A stretch of 36,250 bases of DNA, from contig CAJWVI010000022.1 in the NCBI GenBank assembly GCA_913048115.1, positions 1 through 36,250 of the forward strand, given 5' to 3'. Below are positions 1-8,695 of this stretch, one piece after another. The notes under the pieces were generated by a model that saw only the letters and a list, made by a program, of their open reading frames with translations, was not told where the DNA came from and searched no databases. The stretch comes from an uncultured Flavobacteriaceae bacterium. Its GTDB lineage: Bacteria; Bacteroidota; Bacteroidia; Flavobacteriales; Flavobacteriaceae. Each line of letters starts with the position of its first letter. The first letter of the stretch is position 1. Both the position numbers and the translations under genes were made by a program.

Positions 1-21
1 TTAAAAATGTGCTTCGAAAAT

Positions 22-50
22 TTTGTTTAAAAAAAATTCATATACTTTTG
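22..50 (+). promoter_or_regulatory. Predicted promoter of topA (Bacteroidota type)
   Basis: TTTG at 22-25 is followed after 17 bp by TACTTTTG at 43-50, which fits the Bacteroidota -33/-7 consensus TTTG and TAnnTTTG. Transcription would start near 57, about 15 nt before the topA ATG. This is a motif match only. Confidence 0.6.
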
Positions 51-71
51 TATCCCAAATATAATTAGACA

Positions 72-2612
72 ATGGCAAAAAATTTAGTGATCGTAGAGTC
101 TCCTGCAAAGGCAAAAACTATTGAAAAATTTTTAGGAAAAGACTTCAAAGTGCAATCTAGTTTTGGACATATAGCAGATTTGCCTTCCAAGGAATTAGGC
201 GTCGATGTCGATGGTGATTTTTCACCAAAATATATTGTCTCTACTGATAAGAAAAAACTAGTAGCAGATTTAAAGAAAGAGGCTAAGAAAGCAGAAATGG
301 TTTGGCTTGCAAGTGATGAGGATCGAGAGGGAGAGGCAATTGCTTGGCATCTTGCTGAAGAGTTGGATTTAAAAGAAGAAAACACCAAGCGTATTGTCTT
401 TCATGAAATTACCAAGACAGCCATTTTAAAAGCCATAGAGAATCCTAGAAAGATTGATTATAATTTGGTGAATGCCCAGCAAGCAAGAAGAATTTTAGAT
501 AGATTGGTAGGGTATGAGTTGTCTCCTGTTTTATGGCGTAAGGTAAAAGGTGGTTTGTCTGCAGGACGTGTGCAAAGTGTTGCAGTGCGTCTTATTGTAG
601 AGCGTGAACGAGAAATAGAAGCCTTTAATGCTGTTGCAAGTTATAGAATAGATGCAGAGTTTACTACAGCGCAAGGCAGCAAGTTTAAGGCCAAGCTTCC
701 AAAGAATTTTGAAACACAAGAAGATGCTCGTGCTTTTTTAGAGAAAAATATTGGTGCTAGCTATGATGTTGCAGATTTGGTTAAAAAACCTGCAAAAAAA
801 TCTCCAGCAGCACCTTTTACAACCTCTACCCTGCAGCAAGAAGCCGCAAGAAAATTATATTTTTCGGTAGGAAAAACGATGACTATTGCTCAACGACTAT
901 ACGAGGCGGGTTTAATTACTTACATGAGAACCGATAGTGTAAATCTATCAAATGATGCGCAACAGGCTGCAGCAAAAGAGATCTCAAAAAGTTTTGGGCA
1001 GGCCTACAGCCATCCAAGAAAATATAAAGGAAAATCTAAAGGCGCACAAGAAGCCCATGAGGCTATTAGGCCTACAGAGATGTCTCGCAATAGTATTGAG
1101 GGTGATTATGATCAAACGCGATTGTATGACCTAATATGGAAACGCACTTTAGCATCACAAATGAGTGATGCGCAATTAGAGCGTACCAATGTAAAAATAG
1201 CAATTAATGCCAACCATCCAGTAAAAGAACAATTTACTGCCAATGGTGAGATGATTAAATTTGATGGGTTTCTAAAAGTATATCTTGAAGGAATTGATAA
1301 CGATGATCAAGAGCAAGATGGAATGTTGCCTAAATTGGTTAAAGCAGATGTCTTAGGAATAAATTATATTACCGCTACCGAACGTTTTACAAGGCCACCG
1401 TATCGATTTACAGAAGCTTCTTTGGTAAAACAATTAGAAGAGTTGGGTATTGGTAGACCATCTACCTATGCGCCAACAATTTCTACAATTATTAGTAGAA
1501 ATTATGTAGAGAAGGGAACTATAGAAGGATTAGAAAGAAGCTACTTACAACTCACTTTAGCAGAGCAGTCACTAAAGGATAAAATGCTTGTTGAGACTAT
1601 AGGAAGTGATAAAGGAAAATTAGTACCTACAGATATAGGATTGATTGTAAATGATTTCTTAGTAGCACATTTTTCTTCGGTATTAGACTTTAATTTTACT
1701 GCCAAAGTAGAACAAGATTTTGACGATATAGCGGCCGGTAAGGAAGACTGGAAGCATATGCTAAAAGAGTTTTACGGAAAGTTTCACCCAACGGTAGAAG
1801 ATGTTAAAGAGAATGCAGAAAGAGAAAGCGGAGAACGTATTTTAGGAGAAGATCCCGAGAGCGGGAGAACTGTTTTGGTACGTCTTGGAAAGTTTGGGCC
1901 TATGGCACAAATTGGCGCTCCAGATGATGAAGAGAAAAAGTTTGCAAGCTTGCGCCCAGACCAACAATTACACTTGGTTACTTTTGAGGAAGTGATGGAT
2001 TTGTTTAAGCTTCCAAAGACCTTAGGAATTTATGAAGGGGAAGAAATAGATGTAAACAATGGTCGTTTTGGTCCCTATGTTAGATTTGGTAAAATGTTTG
2101 TTTCACTGCCAAAAGGCATCGACCCTCTAGATGTAGATATGGCCTATGCAAAAGAGCTTATTGAAGAAAAGAAAAAAGCAGACGCACCAATTTACACCTA
2201 TGAAGATTTACCTGTACAGAAAGGGACAGGACGTTTTGGCCCCTTTATTAAGTGGAACAATATGTTTATAAATGTCAATAAAAAGTATGACTTTGACACC
2301 TTGAGCGATGCAGATATAATTGAATTGATAGAGGCCAAAAAACAAAAAGAAATCGATAAGCTTATCCATAACTGGGAAGAAGAAGGGATTCGTCTAGAGA
2401 AAGCTAGATGGGGGCGTTTTAACTTAATCAAAGGGAAAACAAAACTTGAGTTGCCAAAAACAACAAAAGCAGAAAAAATGACCTTGGAAGATGCCCAGGC
2501 TATCTTCGAGAAAAATGCGCCGAAGAAAAAGAAAAAAGCCGCTGTCAAAAAGAAAGCACCTGCAAAAAAGAAGGCCGCTGTCAAAAAGAAGACCCCAGTA
2601 AAGAAAAAATAA
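72..2612 (+). CDS. topA: DNA topoisomerase I (type IA)
   Basis: This enzyme relaxes negatively supercoiled DNA by cutting one strand through a tyrosine-DNA link. The TOPRIM domain lies at the N terminus (VIVESPAKAKTIEKFLG, then the acidic motif DEDREGEAIAWHL). The SAGRVQSVA segment follows, and the catalytic Tyr is residue 284 in YMRTDS. The second half carries topoisomerase C-terminal repeats of the GRFGP type. I see no cysteine in the 846 residues, so the C-terminal zinc fingers of the E. coli enzyme are absent. In their place the protein ends in a lysine-rich tail of about 30 residues built from AAVKKK/APAKKK units. The ATG lies just behind a good promoter. The downstream ureohydrolase-like gene starts 23 bp after the stop and is probably co-transcribed. 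Confidence 0.98.
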   Translation: MAKNLVIVESPAKAKTIEKFLGKDFKVQSSFGHIADLPSKELGVDVDGDFSPKYIVSTDKKKLVADLKKEAKKAEMVWLASDEDREGEAIAWHLAEELDLKEENTKRIVFHEITKTAILKAIENPRKIDYNLVNAQQARRILDRLVGYELSPVLWRKVKGGLSAGRVQSVAVRLIVEREREIEAFNAVASYRIDAEFTTAQGSKFKAKLPKNFETQEDARAFLEKNIGASYDVADLVKKPAKKSPAAPFTTSTLQQEAARKLYFSVGKTMTIAQRLYEAGLITYMRTDSVNLSNDAQQAAAKEISKSFGQAYSHPRKYKGKSKGAQEAHEAIRPTEMSRNSIEGDYDQTRLYDLIWKRTLASQMSDAQLERTNVKIAINANHPVKEQFTANGEMIKFDGFLKVYLEGIDNDDQEQDGMLPKLVKADVLGINYITATERFTRPPYRFTEASLVKQLEELGIGRPSTYAPTISTIISRNYVEKGTIEGLERSYLQLTLAEQSLKDKMLVETIGSDKGKLVPTDIGLIVNDFLVAHFSSVLDFNFTAKVEQDFDDIAAGKEDWKHMLKEFYGKFHPTVEDVKENAERESGERILGEDPESGRTVLVRLGKFGPMAQIGAPDDEEKKFASLRPDQQLHLVTFEEVMDLFKLPKTLGIYEGEEIDVNNGRFGPYVRFGKMFVSLPKGIDPLDVDMAYAKELIEEKKKADAPIYTYEDLPVQKGTGRFGPFIKWNNMFINVNKKYDFDTLSDADIIELIEAKKQKEIDKLIHNWEEEGIRLEKARWGRFNLIKGKTKLELPKTTKAEKMTLEDAQAIFEKNAPKKKKKAAVKKKAPAKKKAAVKKKTPVKKK
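2538..2590 (+). repeat. 17-bp direct repeat in the lysine-rich topA tail
   Basis: The 17-base unit GCCGCTGTCAAAAAGAA occurs at 2538-2554 and again at 2574-2590, a period of 36 nt or 12 codons. It encodes the repeated AAVKKK units of the basic TopA tail. Such a repeat can change length by slippage or recombination without breaking the frame. Confidence 0.75.
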
Positions 2613-2635
2613 CTAATAACACATAGATTCATCTC

Positions 2636-3799
2636 GTGATTGAATTTCTCTCTCCAGTTTCAAATACTGTTATAGCTCACCGTGAGGTGTTGCCTATGGG
2701 CACTATCGGGAAACAAGTTTTATTACATACGGTTAAAGATCAATTACCAGACTTAAAAGAGGTCAAGTTTGCTATTTTTGGAGCTAAAGAAAACAGACGT
2801 GATGTAGATTTTATGGGTTTCGATATTGATTTTGACCTATGTAGAATGGCATTGTATTCTTTATATCCAGGCAATTGGAAACATACAATTGCAGATTTAG
2901 GTGATATTGAGAAAGGGGCTAGTGTCGAAGATTCTTATTTTGCTATTAGAAGTGTAACTGCCGCACTGCTTAAAAAAAACATCATTCCTATTATCCTAGG
3001 AGGAAGCCAGGACAGCGTATACCCTCAATATCGTGCTTATGACGGCGTGGCCTCGATGATTAACATGGTAAATATTGATGCTCGTTTTGATTTAGGAGAT
3101 GCAGAAGCAGCTATCTCTAATAAATCTTACGTTGGTAAAATTATAGTAGAAAAGCCTTACAATTTGTTTAATTATAGCGTGCTAGGGTATCAATCATTTT
3201 TTAACCCTCCCCAAGAGATTGCTTTGATGGATACACTTTATTTTGATGCTTACAGGTTGGGAGCTGTTACTGCAGATATTAAAGATGTAGAGCCTATTTT
3301 TAGAAATGCAGATTTAGTTTCTATGGATATTTCTTCAATCAAGAGTGCAGAATTAGGATGTTTTAATACCCAAAACCCAAATGGGTTTGATGGTAGAGAG
3401 ATTTGCGCTATTGCCAGATATGCTGGGATTAGCAGTAAAGTAAGCTCTTTTTCACTATTTGAACTCACAGATTTTAGTAACTCTAGTTCTGGTGCAATGT
3501 TAATAGCACAGGTGTTATGGTACTTTATTGAGGGTGTAAACTTTAGGGTTTCTGATGATGATTTCACTAACGAAAAGCACTATACAACATATAAGGTACC
3601 CATAGATGACGAGGTTTTAACATTTAAGAAAAGCAGTAAAACAGGGCGTTGGTGGATAGAGTTGCCTTTTATTTCGAATATTGATAATAAATTGAAATCG
3701 GCTACGTTATTACCATGCACCTATGGCGAATATTTGGGTGCAACAAATCAGGAAATTCCTGAAAGGTGGTTCAAAGCCAGCCGAAAGAACGAAGTTTGA
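2636..3799 (+). CDS. Degenerate arginase/formimidoylglutamase-family protein
   Basis: The 387-residue protein has the layout of the ureohydrolase (arginase, agmatinase, formimidoylglutamase) family, but the metal-binding motifs are altered. The GGxH motif reads GGSQ (Gln125 for His). DAHxD reads DARFD at 149-153 (Arg for His). SxDxDxxD reads SMDISSIK at 229-236, keeping only the first Asp. Three of six usual dimanganese ligands are therefore lost, so hydrolase activity is unlikely. The start is a GTG 23 bp after topA, and the gene lies just upstream of gldK. There is no signal peptide, so it should be cytoplasmic. An automatic label of formimidoylglutamase would probably mislead. What it really does is unknown; its position suggests a link to the T9SS motor, but that is inference. 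Confidence 0.85.
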   Translation: MIEFLSPVSNTVIAHREVLPMGTIGKQVLLHTVKDQLPDLKEVKFAIFGAKENRRDVDFMGFDIDFDLCRMALYSLYPGNWKHTIADLGDIEKGASVEDSYFAIRSVTAALLKKNIIPIILGGSQDSVYPQYRAYDGVASMINMVNIDARFDLGDAEAAISNKSYVGKIIVEKPYNLFNYSVLGYQSFFNPPQEIALMDTLYFDAYRLGAVTADIKDVEPIFRNADLVSMDISSIKSAELGCFNTQNPNGFDGREICAIARYAGISSKVSSFSLFELTDFSNSSSGAMLIAQVLWYFIEGVNFRVSDDDFTNEKHYTTYKVPIDDEVLTFKKSSKTGRWWIELPFISNIDNKLKSATLLPCTYGEYLGATNQEIPERWFKASRKNEV

Positions 3800-3846
3800 C
3801 CAATTAAAATTGAATAATTTAGCTTCAAGTGTTTTTTAAGAAAATT

Positions 3847-3878
3847 GTTGTTTTTTTTAAAATATATCGATAGGTTTA
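3847..3878 (+). promoter_or_regulatory. Possible promoter of the gld operon
   Basis: GTTG at 3847-3850 and TAGGTTTA at 3871-3878 lie 20 bp apart and each differs from the Bacteroidota consensus at one base. Transcription would begin near 3885, about 26 nt before the gldK ATG at 3911. The match is imperfect and read-through from topA is also possible. Confidence 0.35.
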
Positions 3879-3910
3879 CACCTTTGAAACTAGAATTTAA
3901 CCTAATACCT

Positions 3911-5290
3911 ATGAAAAAGTTTATTGCATTAGCTGCCATTGTGGCCTTAATGTCCAGTTGTAACTCTGGAGACAGGGGAGAACTTGTTGGAGCAAAAGGT
4001 AAAAAATGGTATCCAGAAAAGCCTTTTGGGATGAGCCTTATTCCAGGTGGAGCATTTGTTATGGGTAAATCTGGAGACGATTTTGTTTCTGTAAATGATG
4101 CCCCAACCAAAACGGTAACCGTTCGTTCCTTTTACATGGATGAAACAGAAATTACTAACTCAGAATACCGCCAATTTGTGGAGTGGGTTCGTGACTCTAC
4201 AGTACGTTTAAAATTGGCTATATTGGCCGATGAACTTGGCGAGACACCTGGTGATGGTGAAGCAGGTATCGGTGATTTTGCTTTTATAGATAACCAAGAC
4301 GAAGAAAAGACCCCCTATGATCAATACATGGAGGACAATTACTACGGTATGGGTGACAATTTCTACGAGGGTAGAAAAATCAACAATAATATAGATCTAA
4401 TTTGGGACACCGCTGAGTATCCTGACGAGTATTATGTTGAGGTTATGGATAGTATGTACCTTCCTGCTGAAGAATCTTACAATGGGCAACGCACCATGGA
4501 TGTTTCTAAATTGAATTTCCAATATTCTTATATGGACATTCAAGATGCAGCAAAAAATAAAGAAGAACAAAGAAAAAACTTTATTAAAAAAGAATCTCTA
4601 AACATATACCCAGACACAACGGTTTGGATTAGAGATTTCAATTATTCTTACAACGAGCCAATGCATAATGATTATTTCTGGCACCAGGCCTATGGGGAGT
4701 ATCCTGTAGTAGGTGTGAGTTGGAAACAGTCTAAGGCATTTTGTGCTTGGAGGACTTTATACAAAAACTCAAACCAGAAAAAAAGAAATCGGAACTTTGT
4801 AAATTCATTCCGTCTTCCTGGAGAAGCAGAGTGGGAATACGCAGCCAGAGGTGGAATACAAGGTGGAGATTTTCCGTGGGGTGGGCCATACACTAAAAAT
4901 GACAGAGGTTGTTTCTTAGCAAACTTTAAGCCACTTCGTGGAGACTACGCAGCAGATCAAGCTCTTTACACGGTAGAGGCTAACGCATACGAGCCTAATG
5001 ATTACAACCTTTTTAACATGGCAGGTAATGTTGCTGAGTGGGTTGATAGTTCTTATGAAGCTTCATCGTATGATTATATTTCAACAATGAACCCGATGGT
5101 AAATGACAAAACAAATATGCGTAAGGTAACTCGTGGTGGTTCATGGAAGGATATAGCATACTTTTTGGAAGTAAGTTCACGTAACTATGAGTATGCAGAT
5201 TCTGCAAGAAGTTATATTGGTTTTAGAACCGTACAAGATTATATGGGTACAGATATTATCCTAAACAAAAACCTCGGTGACGCGAGATAA
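3911..5290 (+). CDS. gldK: T9SS / gliding motility lipoprotein GldK
   Basis: GldK (PorK in Porphyromonas) is an outer-membrane lipoprotein that forms the periplasmic T9SS ring with GldN. I chose the ATG at 3911 because it begins a clear lipoprotein signal, MKKFIALAAIVALMSSC, with Cys17 as the lipidated residue. The frame stays open upstream to an ATG at 3845, but that would bury the signal. The 459-residue product has the formylglycine-generating-enzyme (sulfatase-modifying) fold, shown by RLPGEAEWEYAARGG and GNVAEWVDSSY near the C terminus. It is not expected to act as that enzyme. A long insertion rich in Asp, Glu, Tyr and Asn lies between the N-terminal fold segment and the C-terminal core. 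It is the first gene of gldKLMN. Confidence 0.97.
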   Translation: MKKFIALAAIVALMSSCNSGDRGELVGAKGKKWYPEKPFGMSLIPGGAFVMGKSGDDFVSVNDAPTKTVTVRSFYMDETEITNSEYRQFVEWVRDSTVRLKLAILADELGETPGDGEAGIGDFAFIDNQDEEKTPYDQYMEDNYYGMGDNFYEGRKINNNIDLIWDTAEYPDEYYVEVMDSMYLPAEESYNGQRTMDVSKLNFQYSYMDIQDAAKNKEEQRKNFIKKESLNIYPDTTVWIRDFNYSYNEPMHNDYFWHQAYGEYPVVGVSWKQSKAFCAWRTLYKNSNQKKRNRNFVNSFRLPGEAEWEYAARGGIQGGDFPWGGPYTKNDRGCFLANFKPLRGDYAADQALYTVEANAYEPNDYNLFNMAGNVAEWVDSSYEASSYDYISTMNPMVNDKTNMRKVTRGGSWKDIAYFLEVSSRNYEYADSARSYIGFRTVQDYMGTDIILNKNLGDAR

Positions 5291-5340
5291 AACGTTAAAA
5301 ACTTAAAACTTAAAAACTTAAACTTAAACTTAAAACTTAA
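5291..5340 (+). repeat. ACTTAAA-type short tandem repeat between gldK and gldL
   Basis: The gap between gldK and gldL consists almost wholly of about six copies of ACTTAA separated by extra A residues (first copy at 5301). The gldL ATG follows at 5346. The repeat sits where the ribosome would load, so its length could affect GldL translation. It has no hairpin and no protein-coding content. Confidence 0.7.
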
Positions 5341-5345
5341 TTATT

Positions 5346-5993
5346 ATGGCACAGTCAAAGTCAACAAAAAAACTGTTTAACATGGCCTATGGGCTTGGGG
5401 CATCAATTGTAATTATTGGAGCACTATTTAAAATTCTTCACTGGGATTTTGGTTTTCCATTTGATGGAAATACTTTATTGACAGTTGGTCTTGTTACTGA
5501 AGCAATTATTTTTGCAATTTCTGCATTTGAACCAGTTGATGATGATTTAGATTGGTCTTTAGTGTATCCAGAATTAGCCGGTGGTTCTTCAACAAACGCT
5601 AAAGGAGATAACTCTGAAGATGTTCAAGGACTTTTATCTCTTAAACTAGACGAGATGTTAAAAGAGGCTCGCATTGATGGAGAACTAATTAATAGTCTTT
5701 CCACAAGTATTTCTTCTTTACAAGATGCTGCTAAAGGGATGACGCCATCTGCAGATGCAATGAACTCTACTAAGAAATATAGTGAGGAAATGGCAATGGC
5801 TGCGGCACAAATGGAATCGCTAAATAGTCTATATAAAGTACAGGTAGAATCTACATCTCGCCAAACTGAAGTTAACGAGCGAGTTGCAGAAAATGCAGAG
5901 CAGTTAAAGGCCCAAATGGAACACTTAACAACAAGTCTTTCTTCATTAAATGGAGTATACGGTGGAATGTTATCTGCAATGAGCAGAAACTAA
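5346..5993 (+). CDS. gldL: T9SS / gliding motor protein GldL
   Basis: GldL is the inner-membrane proton-conducting part of the T9SS and gliding motor and pairs with GldM. The 215-residue protein starts with two membrane helices (about residues 13-33 and 43-61) separated by a short loop, and has a long cytoplasmic coiled-coil C-terminal part. Glu52 in helix 2 (VTEAIIFAISAFEP) is the probable counterpart of the key intramembrane glutamate known from F. johnsoniae GldL. Lys29 and His32 at the end of helix 1 and Glu62 at the end of helix 2 are also in the expected places. It lies between gldK and gldM on the same strand, behind a short tandem repeat. Confidence 0.97.
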   Translation: MAQSKSTKKLFNMAYGLGASIVIIGALFKILHWDFGFPFDGNTLLTVGLVTEAIIFAISAFEPVDDDLDWSLVYPELAGGSSTNAKGDNSEDVQGLLSLKLDEMLKEARIDGELINSLSTSISSLQDAAKGMTPSADAMNSTKKYSEEMAMAAAQMESLNSLYKVQVESTSRQTEVNERVAENAEQLKAQMEHLTTSLSSLNGVYGGMLSAMSRN

Positions 5994-6034
5994 AAATAGT
6001 TTTCACTAAATATAAATTTTTAAATTAAAAAATT

Positions 6035-7600
6035 ATGGCAGGAGGACAATCCCCAAGACAGAAGATGATTAACCTAATGTATTTGGTTTTCATCGCTATG
6101 TTAGCATTAAACATGTCTAAAGAAGTATTATCTGCATTTGGATCTATTAACGCTAAGTTAGATCGTGCAAATACAAGCTATGAGTCTAAAAACACATTGG
6201 CATTGGCTGATTTATCAAAAAAAGCTAGTGAAAATGATGAATTTAAAGCGGCTGCTGAATTAGCTAATGCTGCAAGCCAGCTTTCAAAGACCTACAACGA
6301 TTATATAGCTGCTCAAAAAGTATTGCTATTATCTGAGGTTGAAGACAAAACCGATTATGAAACAATGGATACGTCTGGTTTTTTAGATGCCTTGTATCAT
6401 GAAGGTGGTAAGTTAACAGAAGCTGGGCAAGAATTTCTTACTCAAATGGATACCTACAGAAATGGAATGGTTGCATTGATTGGGGATACAAACCCAACTT
6501 TAACAAGTCAAATAAATATTGACTTTAATACTGCTGATGTAACAGTTGGTAAAGGACCTTCAGCGGTAACTCAAGACTACATAAGCTATAACTATGTTGC
6601 GTTTCCTACGGTTTCATCCTTAACTAAAATGACCCAAATTCAAAACGATGTTAAATCTGTAGAGAACGAGTTATTATCTAAGTTGCTTTCTGGGAATTTA
6701 AAGCAACTAGCAAAACTAGATAATTATGAAACGGTAATGACTACCTCTAAAGGTGCATACTATACAGGAACTACTTTTGATGGAATGCTTTCATTGGGTC
6801 GTGTCGATGCCTCTACAGCACCAGAAAGAATTGAGTTAAAAATAGATGGGAAACCAATCAAGAAAACTGAATATGATTTAGATGGCGGGAGAGTCGTTCT
6901 TAAAGTAGGAACGGGTAGTGTTGGTGATCATAAGGTAACGGGTATGCTTATTTATATGCAAGATGGTAAAGAGGTTGAAGTGGCCGTAGATAAAAAGTTT
7001 ACTACTATAAATAAACCAAATGCCGCTACCATTGCTGCAGACAAGATGAATGTTGTATATCGTGGTGTATCAAACCCTATGACTATTACTTTTGCAGGAA
7101 TTCAAGACAGCAAGATAAGAGCAAATGCTCCAGGTTTAAGTAAGGTTAAAGGAAGTTCATACGCTATGAACCCTGGAACTGGAAGAGAGGTAACCATTAC
7201 TGTTTCTGGTACACTTCCTGATGGAGATCCAGTAAGAGATAATGCAACTTTCCGTATTAAAGATATTCCGCGTCCAACTGGAACCATTCGTGGTGAAGAT
7301 GGAGATGGAGGTTGTGTGCGTATGCAACGTCAAGGTCTTGAGAGATCAACTATAGGTGCAGCATTGCAAGATTTTGATTTTGATCTTAAATTGAATGTAA
7401 CTGGGTTTAGTTTCAAAGTAAACGGTCAGCCAACAATTAAAGTAAACGGTAAAAAATTAAACAGTCAAGCCTCTGGAGCTCTTAAAAGAGCAAAGCGTGG
7501 TGAGACATTACAGATTTTTGATATTACAGCAAATATAGCTGGAAACAGTGGGTACAAATTGAAGAAAATTTCTCCAATCTGTATAGAGTTAACAAACTAA
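6035..7600 (+). CDS. gldM: T9SS / gliding motor protein GldM
   Basis: GldM is the rotating periplasmic shaft that passes energy from GldL to the GldK/N ring. The 521-residue protein has a single N-terminal membrane helix (NLMYLVFIAMLALNMSKEVL, about residues 13-32) and a long periplasmic part made of beta domains. Its length is typical of the family. Arg8 just before the helix (PRQKMINLMYL) is the likely counterpart of the arginine that faces the GldL glutamate. The C-terminal domain has the conserved form expected to contact GldK/GldN. The start ATGGCAGGAGG matches the conserved N terminus MAGGxxxPRQKMINLMY. A hairpin follows the stop. Confidence 0.97.
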   Translation: MAGGQSPRQKMINLMYLVFIAMLALNMSKEVLSAFGSINAKLDRANTSYESKNTLALADLSKKASENDEFKAAAELANAASQLSKTYNDYIAAQKVLLLSEVEDKTDYETMDTSGFLDALYHEGGKLTEAGQEFLTQMDTYRNGMVALIGDTNPTLTSQINIDFNTADVTVGKGPSAVTQDYISYNYVAFPTVSSLTKMTQIQNDVKSVENELLSKLLSGNLKQLAKLDNYETVMTTSKGAYYTGTTFDGMLSLGRVDASTAPERIELKIDGKPIKKTEYDLDGGRVVLKVGTGSVGDHKVTGMLIYMQDGKEVEVAVDKKFTTINKPNAATIAADKMNVVYRGVSNPMTITFAGIQDSKIRANAPGLSKVKGSSYAMNPGTGREVTITVSGTLPDGDPVRDNATFRIKDIPRPTGTIRGEDGDGGCVRMQRQGLERSTIGAALQDFDFDLKLNVTGFSFKVNGQPTIKVNGKKLNSQASGALKRAKRGETLQIFDITANIAGNSGYKLKKISPICIELTN

Positions 7601-7607
7601 GAAACAC

Positions 7608-7658
7608 AATAAACACACTTCATTGGCGTTATCTATAACCCTATTAAGTGTGTTTATT
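7608..7658 (+). promoter_or_regulatory. Perfect 13-bp inverted repeat between gldM and gldN
   Basis: AATAAACACACTT at 7608-7620 is perfectly complementary to AAGTGTGTTTATT at 7646-7658, with a 25-nt loop. The T tract comes about 9 nt after the stem rather than directly behind it, so it is not a classic terminator. It could reduce gldN expression relative to gldKLM or protect the 3' end of a processed mRNA. Confidence 0.6.
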
Positions 7659-7689
7659 ACCATCACTTTTTTAAATAAAAAAGGAACAA

Positions 7690-8595
7690 ATGAAATTAAG
7701 AAACGTAATATTAGGTGCTTTTGTAGTAGCTTTAAGTATAACAAGTGCAAATGCACAGCTTAATATCTTAAACGCTTCATCACCTTCTGGTATAGGAGTA
7801 AAGACAGATGCACAAATAGCCTATGATAATGATGAGCCATTGCCTTACGGCTTTATTGATGAGCGTGATATCCTTTGGTCAAAAGCAACTTGGGAAATTA
7901 TCGATCTTGATGAACGCGTAAACTTTCCTTTGTACTACCCTATAGACACTAATAACATTGGTTCAGACAGACGTTCTTTGTATGATGTTTTAGTTACAAA
8001 CATGAAGAATGGAGTCATTAAAGAGGTGTATTCAGATTCTTATTTTACTGAAAAGAGAACTCTTCAAGATCTAGATGCTTCTTTAGTGTATAGAGATACT
8101 ACAGATTATGGAATTGATCAATTCAATGCAGAAGGTATTGTAGATGCCGAGTATATTAGGGAATTCACCCTAGAGGCAGCAGATGTTGAAGAGTGGAGAA
8201 TTCGTGGTCTATGGTATTTAGATAAACGTCTTGGTGAATTAAGATATCGTATTCTTGGACTTTGCCCAGTGGCGCCAGAAGCGCGTTCTAAAGCATTTGC
8301 AAATGATGGTGGGTCAGACAGTAGGGTTGAATTGTTTTGGGTTTATTTTCCTGCAGCAAGAGAGGTTTTGCATGAGGCCAAAGCATTTAATAGAAAAAAC
8401 ACATCTAGGCCAATAACCTATGATCACTTACTAAATTCAAGAAGATTTAACAGTCTTATCTATCGAGAAGAAAATGTTCAAGGGGATAGATCTGTTAATG
8501 AGTATATAAATGAAAATGCTTTTATGCAACTTCTAGAGTCTGATAGGATTAAAGAACAAATTAGAAATATTGAAATAGATCTTTGGAACTATTAA
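7690..8595 (+). CDS. gldN: T9SS / gliding protein GldN
   Basis: GldN (PorN) is the periplasmic partner of the GldK lipoprotein in the T9SS ring. The 301-residue protein starts with a Sec signal peptide, MKLRNVILGAFVVALSITSA, with cleavage expected after Ala22 (NA-QLN). The mature part has the family's acidic, aromatic-rich character (for example ERDILWSKATWEIIDLDERVNFPLYYP). It is the last gene of gldKLMN and is separated from gldM by an inverted repeat. An intrinsic terminator lies 16 bp behind its stop. No gldO paralogue follows it here. Confidence 0.97.
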   Translation: MKLRNVILGAFVVALSITSANAQLNILNASSPSGIGVKTDAQIAYDNDEPLPYGFIDERDILWSKATWEIIDLDERVNFPLYYPIDTNNIGSDRRSLYDVLVTNMKNGVIKEVYSDSYFTEKRTLQDLDASLVYRDTTDYGIDQFNAEGIVDAEYIREFTLEAADVEEWRIRGLWYLDKRLGELRYRILGLCPVAPEARSKAFANDGGSDSRVELFWVYFPAAREVLHEAKAFNRKNTSRPITYDHLLNSRRFNSLIYREENVQGDRSVNEYINENAFMQLLESDRIKEQIRNIEIDLWNY

Positions 8596-8611
8596 AAAAT
8601 TTTTAAATACC

Positions 8612-8641
8612 AAAAAGCTTCACATGTGTGAGGCTTTTTTT
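8612..8641 (+). terminator. Intrinsic terminator of the gld operon
   Basis: AAAAAGCTTCACA pairs with TGTGAGGCTTTTT with one G-U pair and is followed by a run of T. It lies 16 bp after the gldN stop and separates the gld genes from the paa regulator. Confidence 0.9.
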
Positions 8642-8695
8642 ATGCGCTTTTTTTAGAAGCACTTATCTTTATAAATATTTAGGACTTAAAATGAT

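Noticed and set aside
2198-2632. Open frame on the minus strand opposite the topA C-terminal end
   Set aside because: Its Phe- and Ala-rich text is the mirror of the lysine-rich tail of TopA, and it has no promoter or known motif.
2636-3799. Active formimidoylglutamase in histidine degradation
   Set aside because: The metal ligands are not complete and no hut genes are nearby.
3845-3910. N-terminal extension of GldK
   Set aside because: It would place 22 residues before a clear lipoprotein signal peptide; the ATG at 3911 fits the family.
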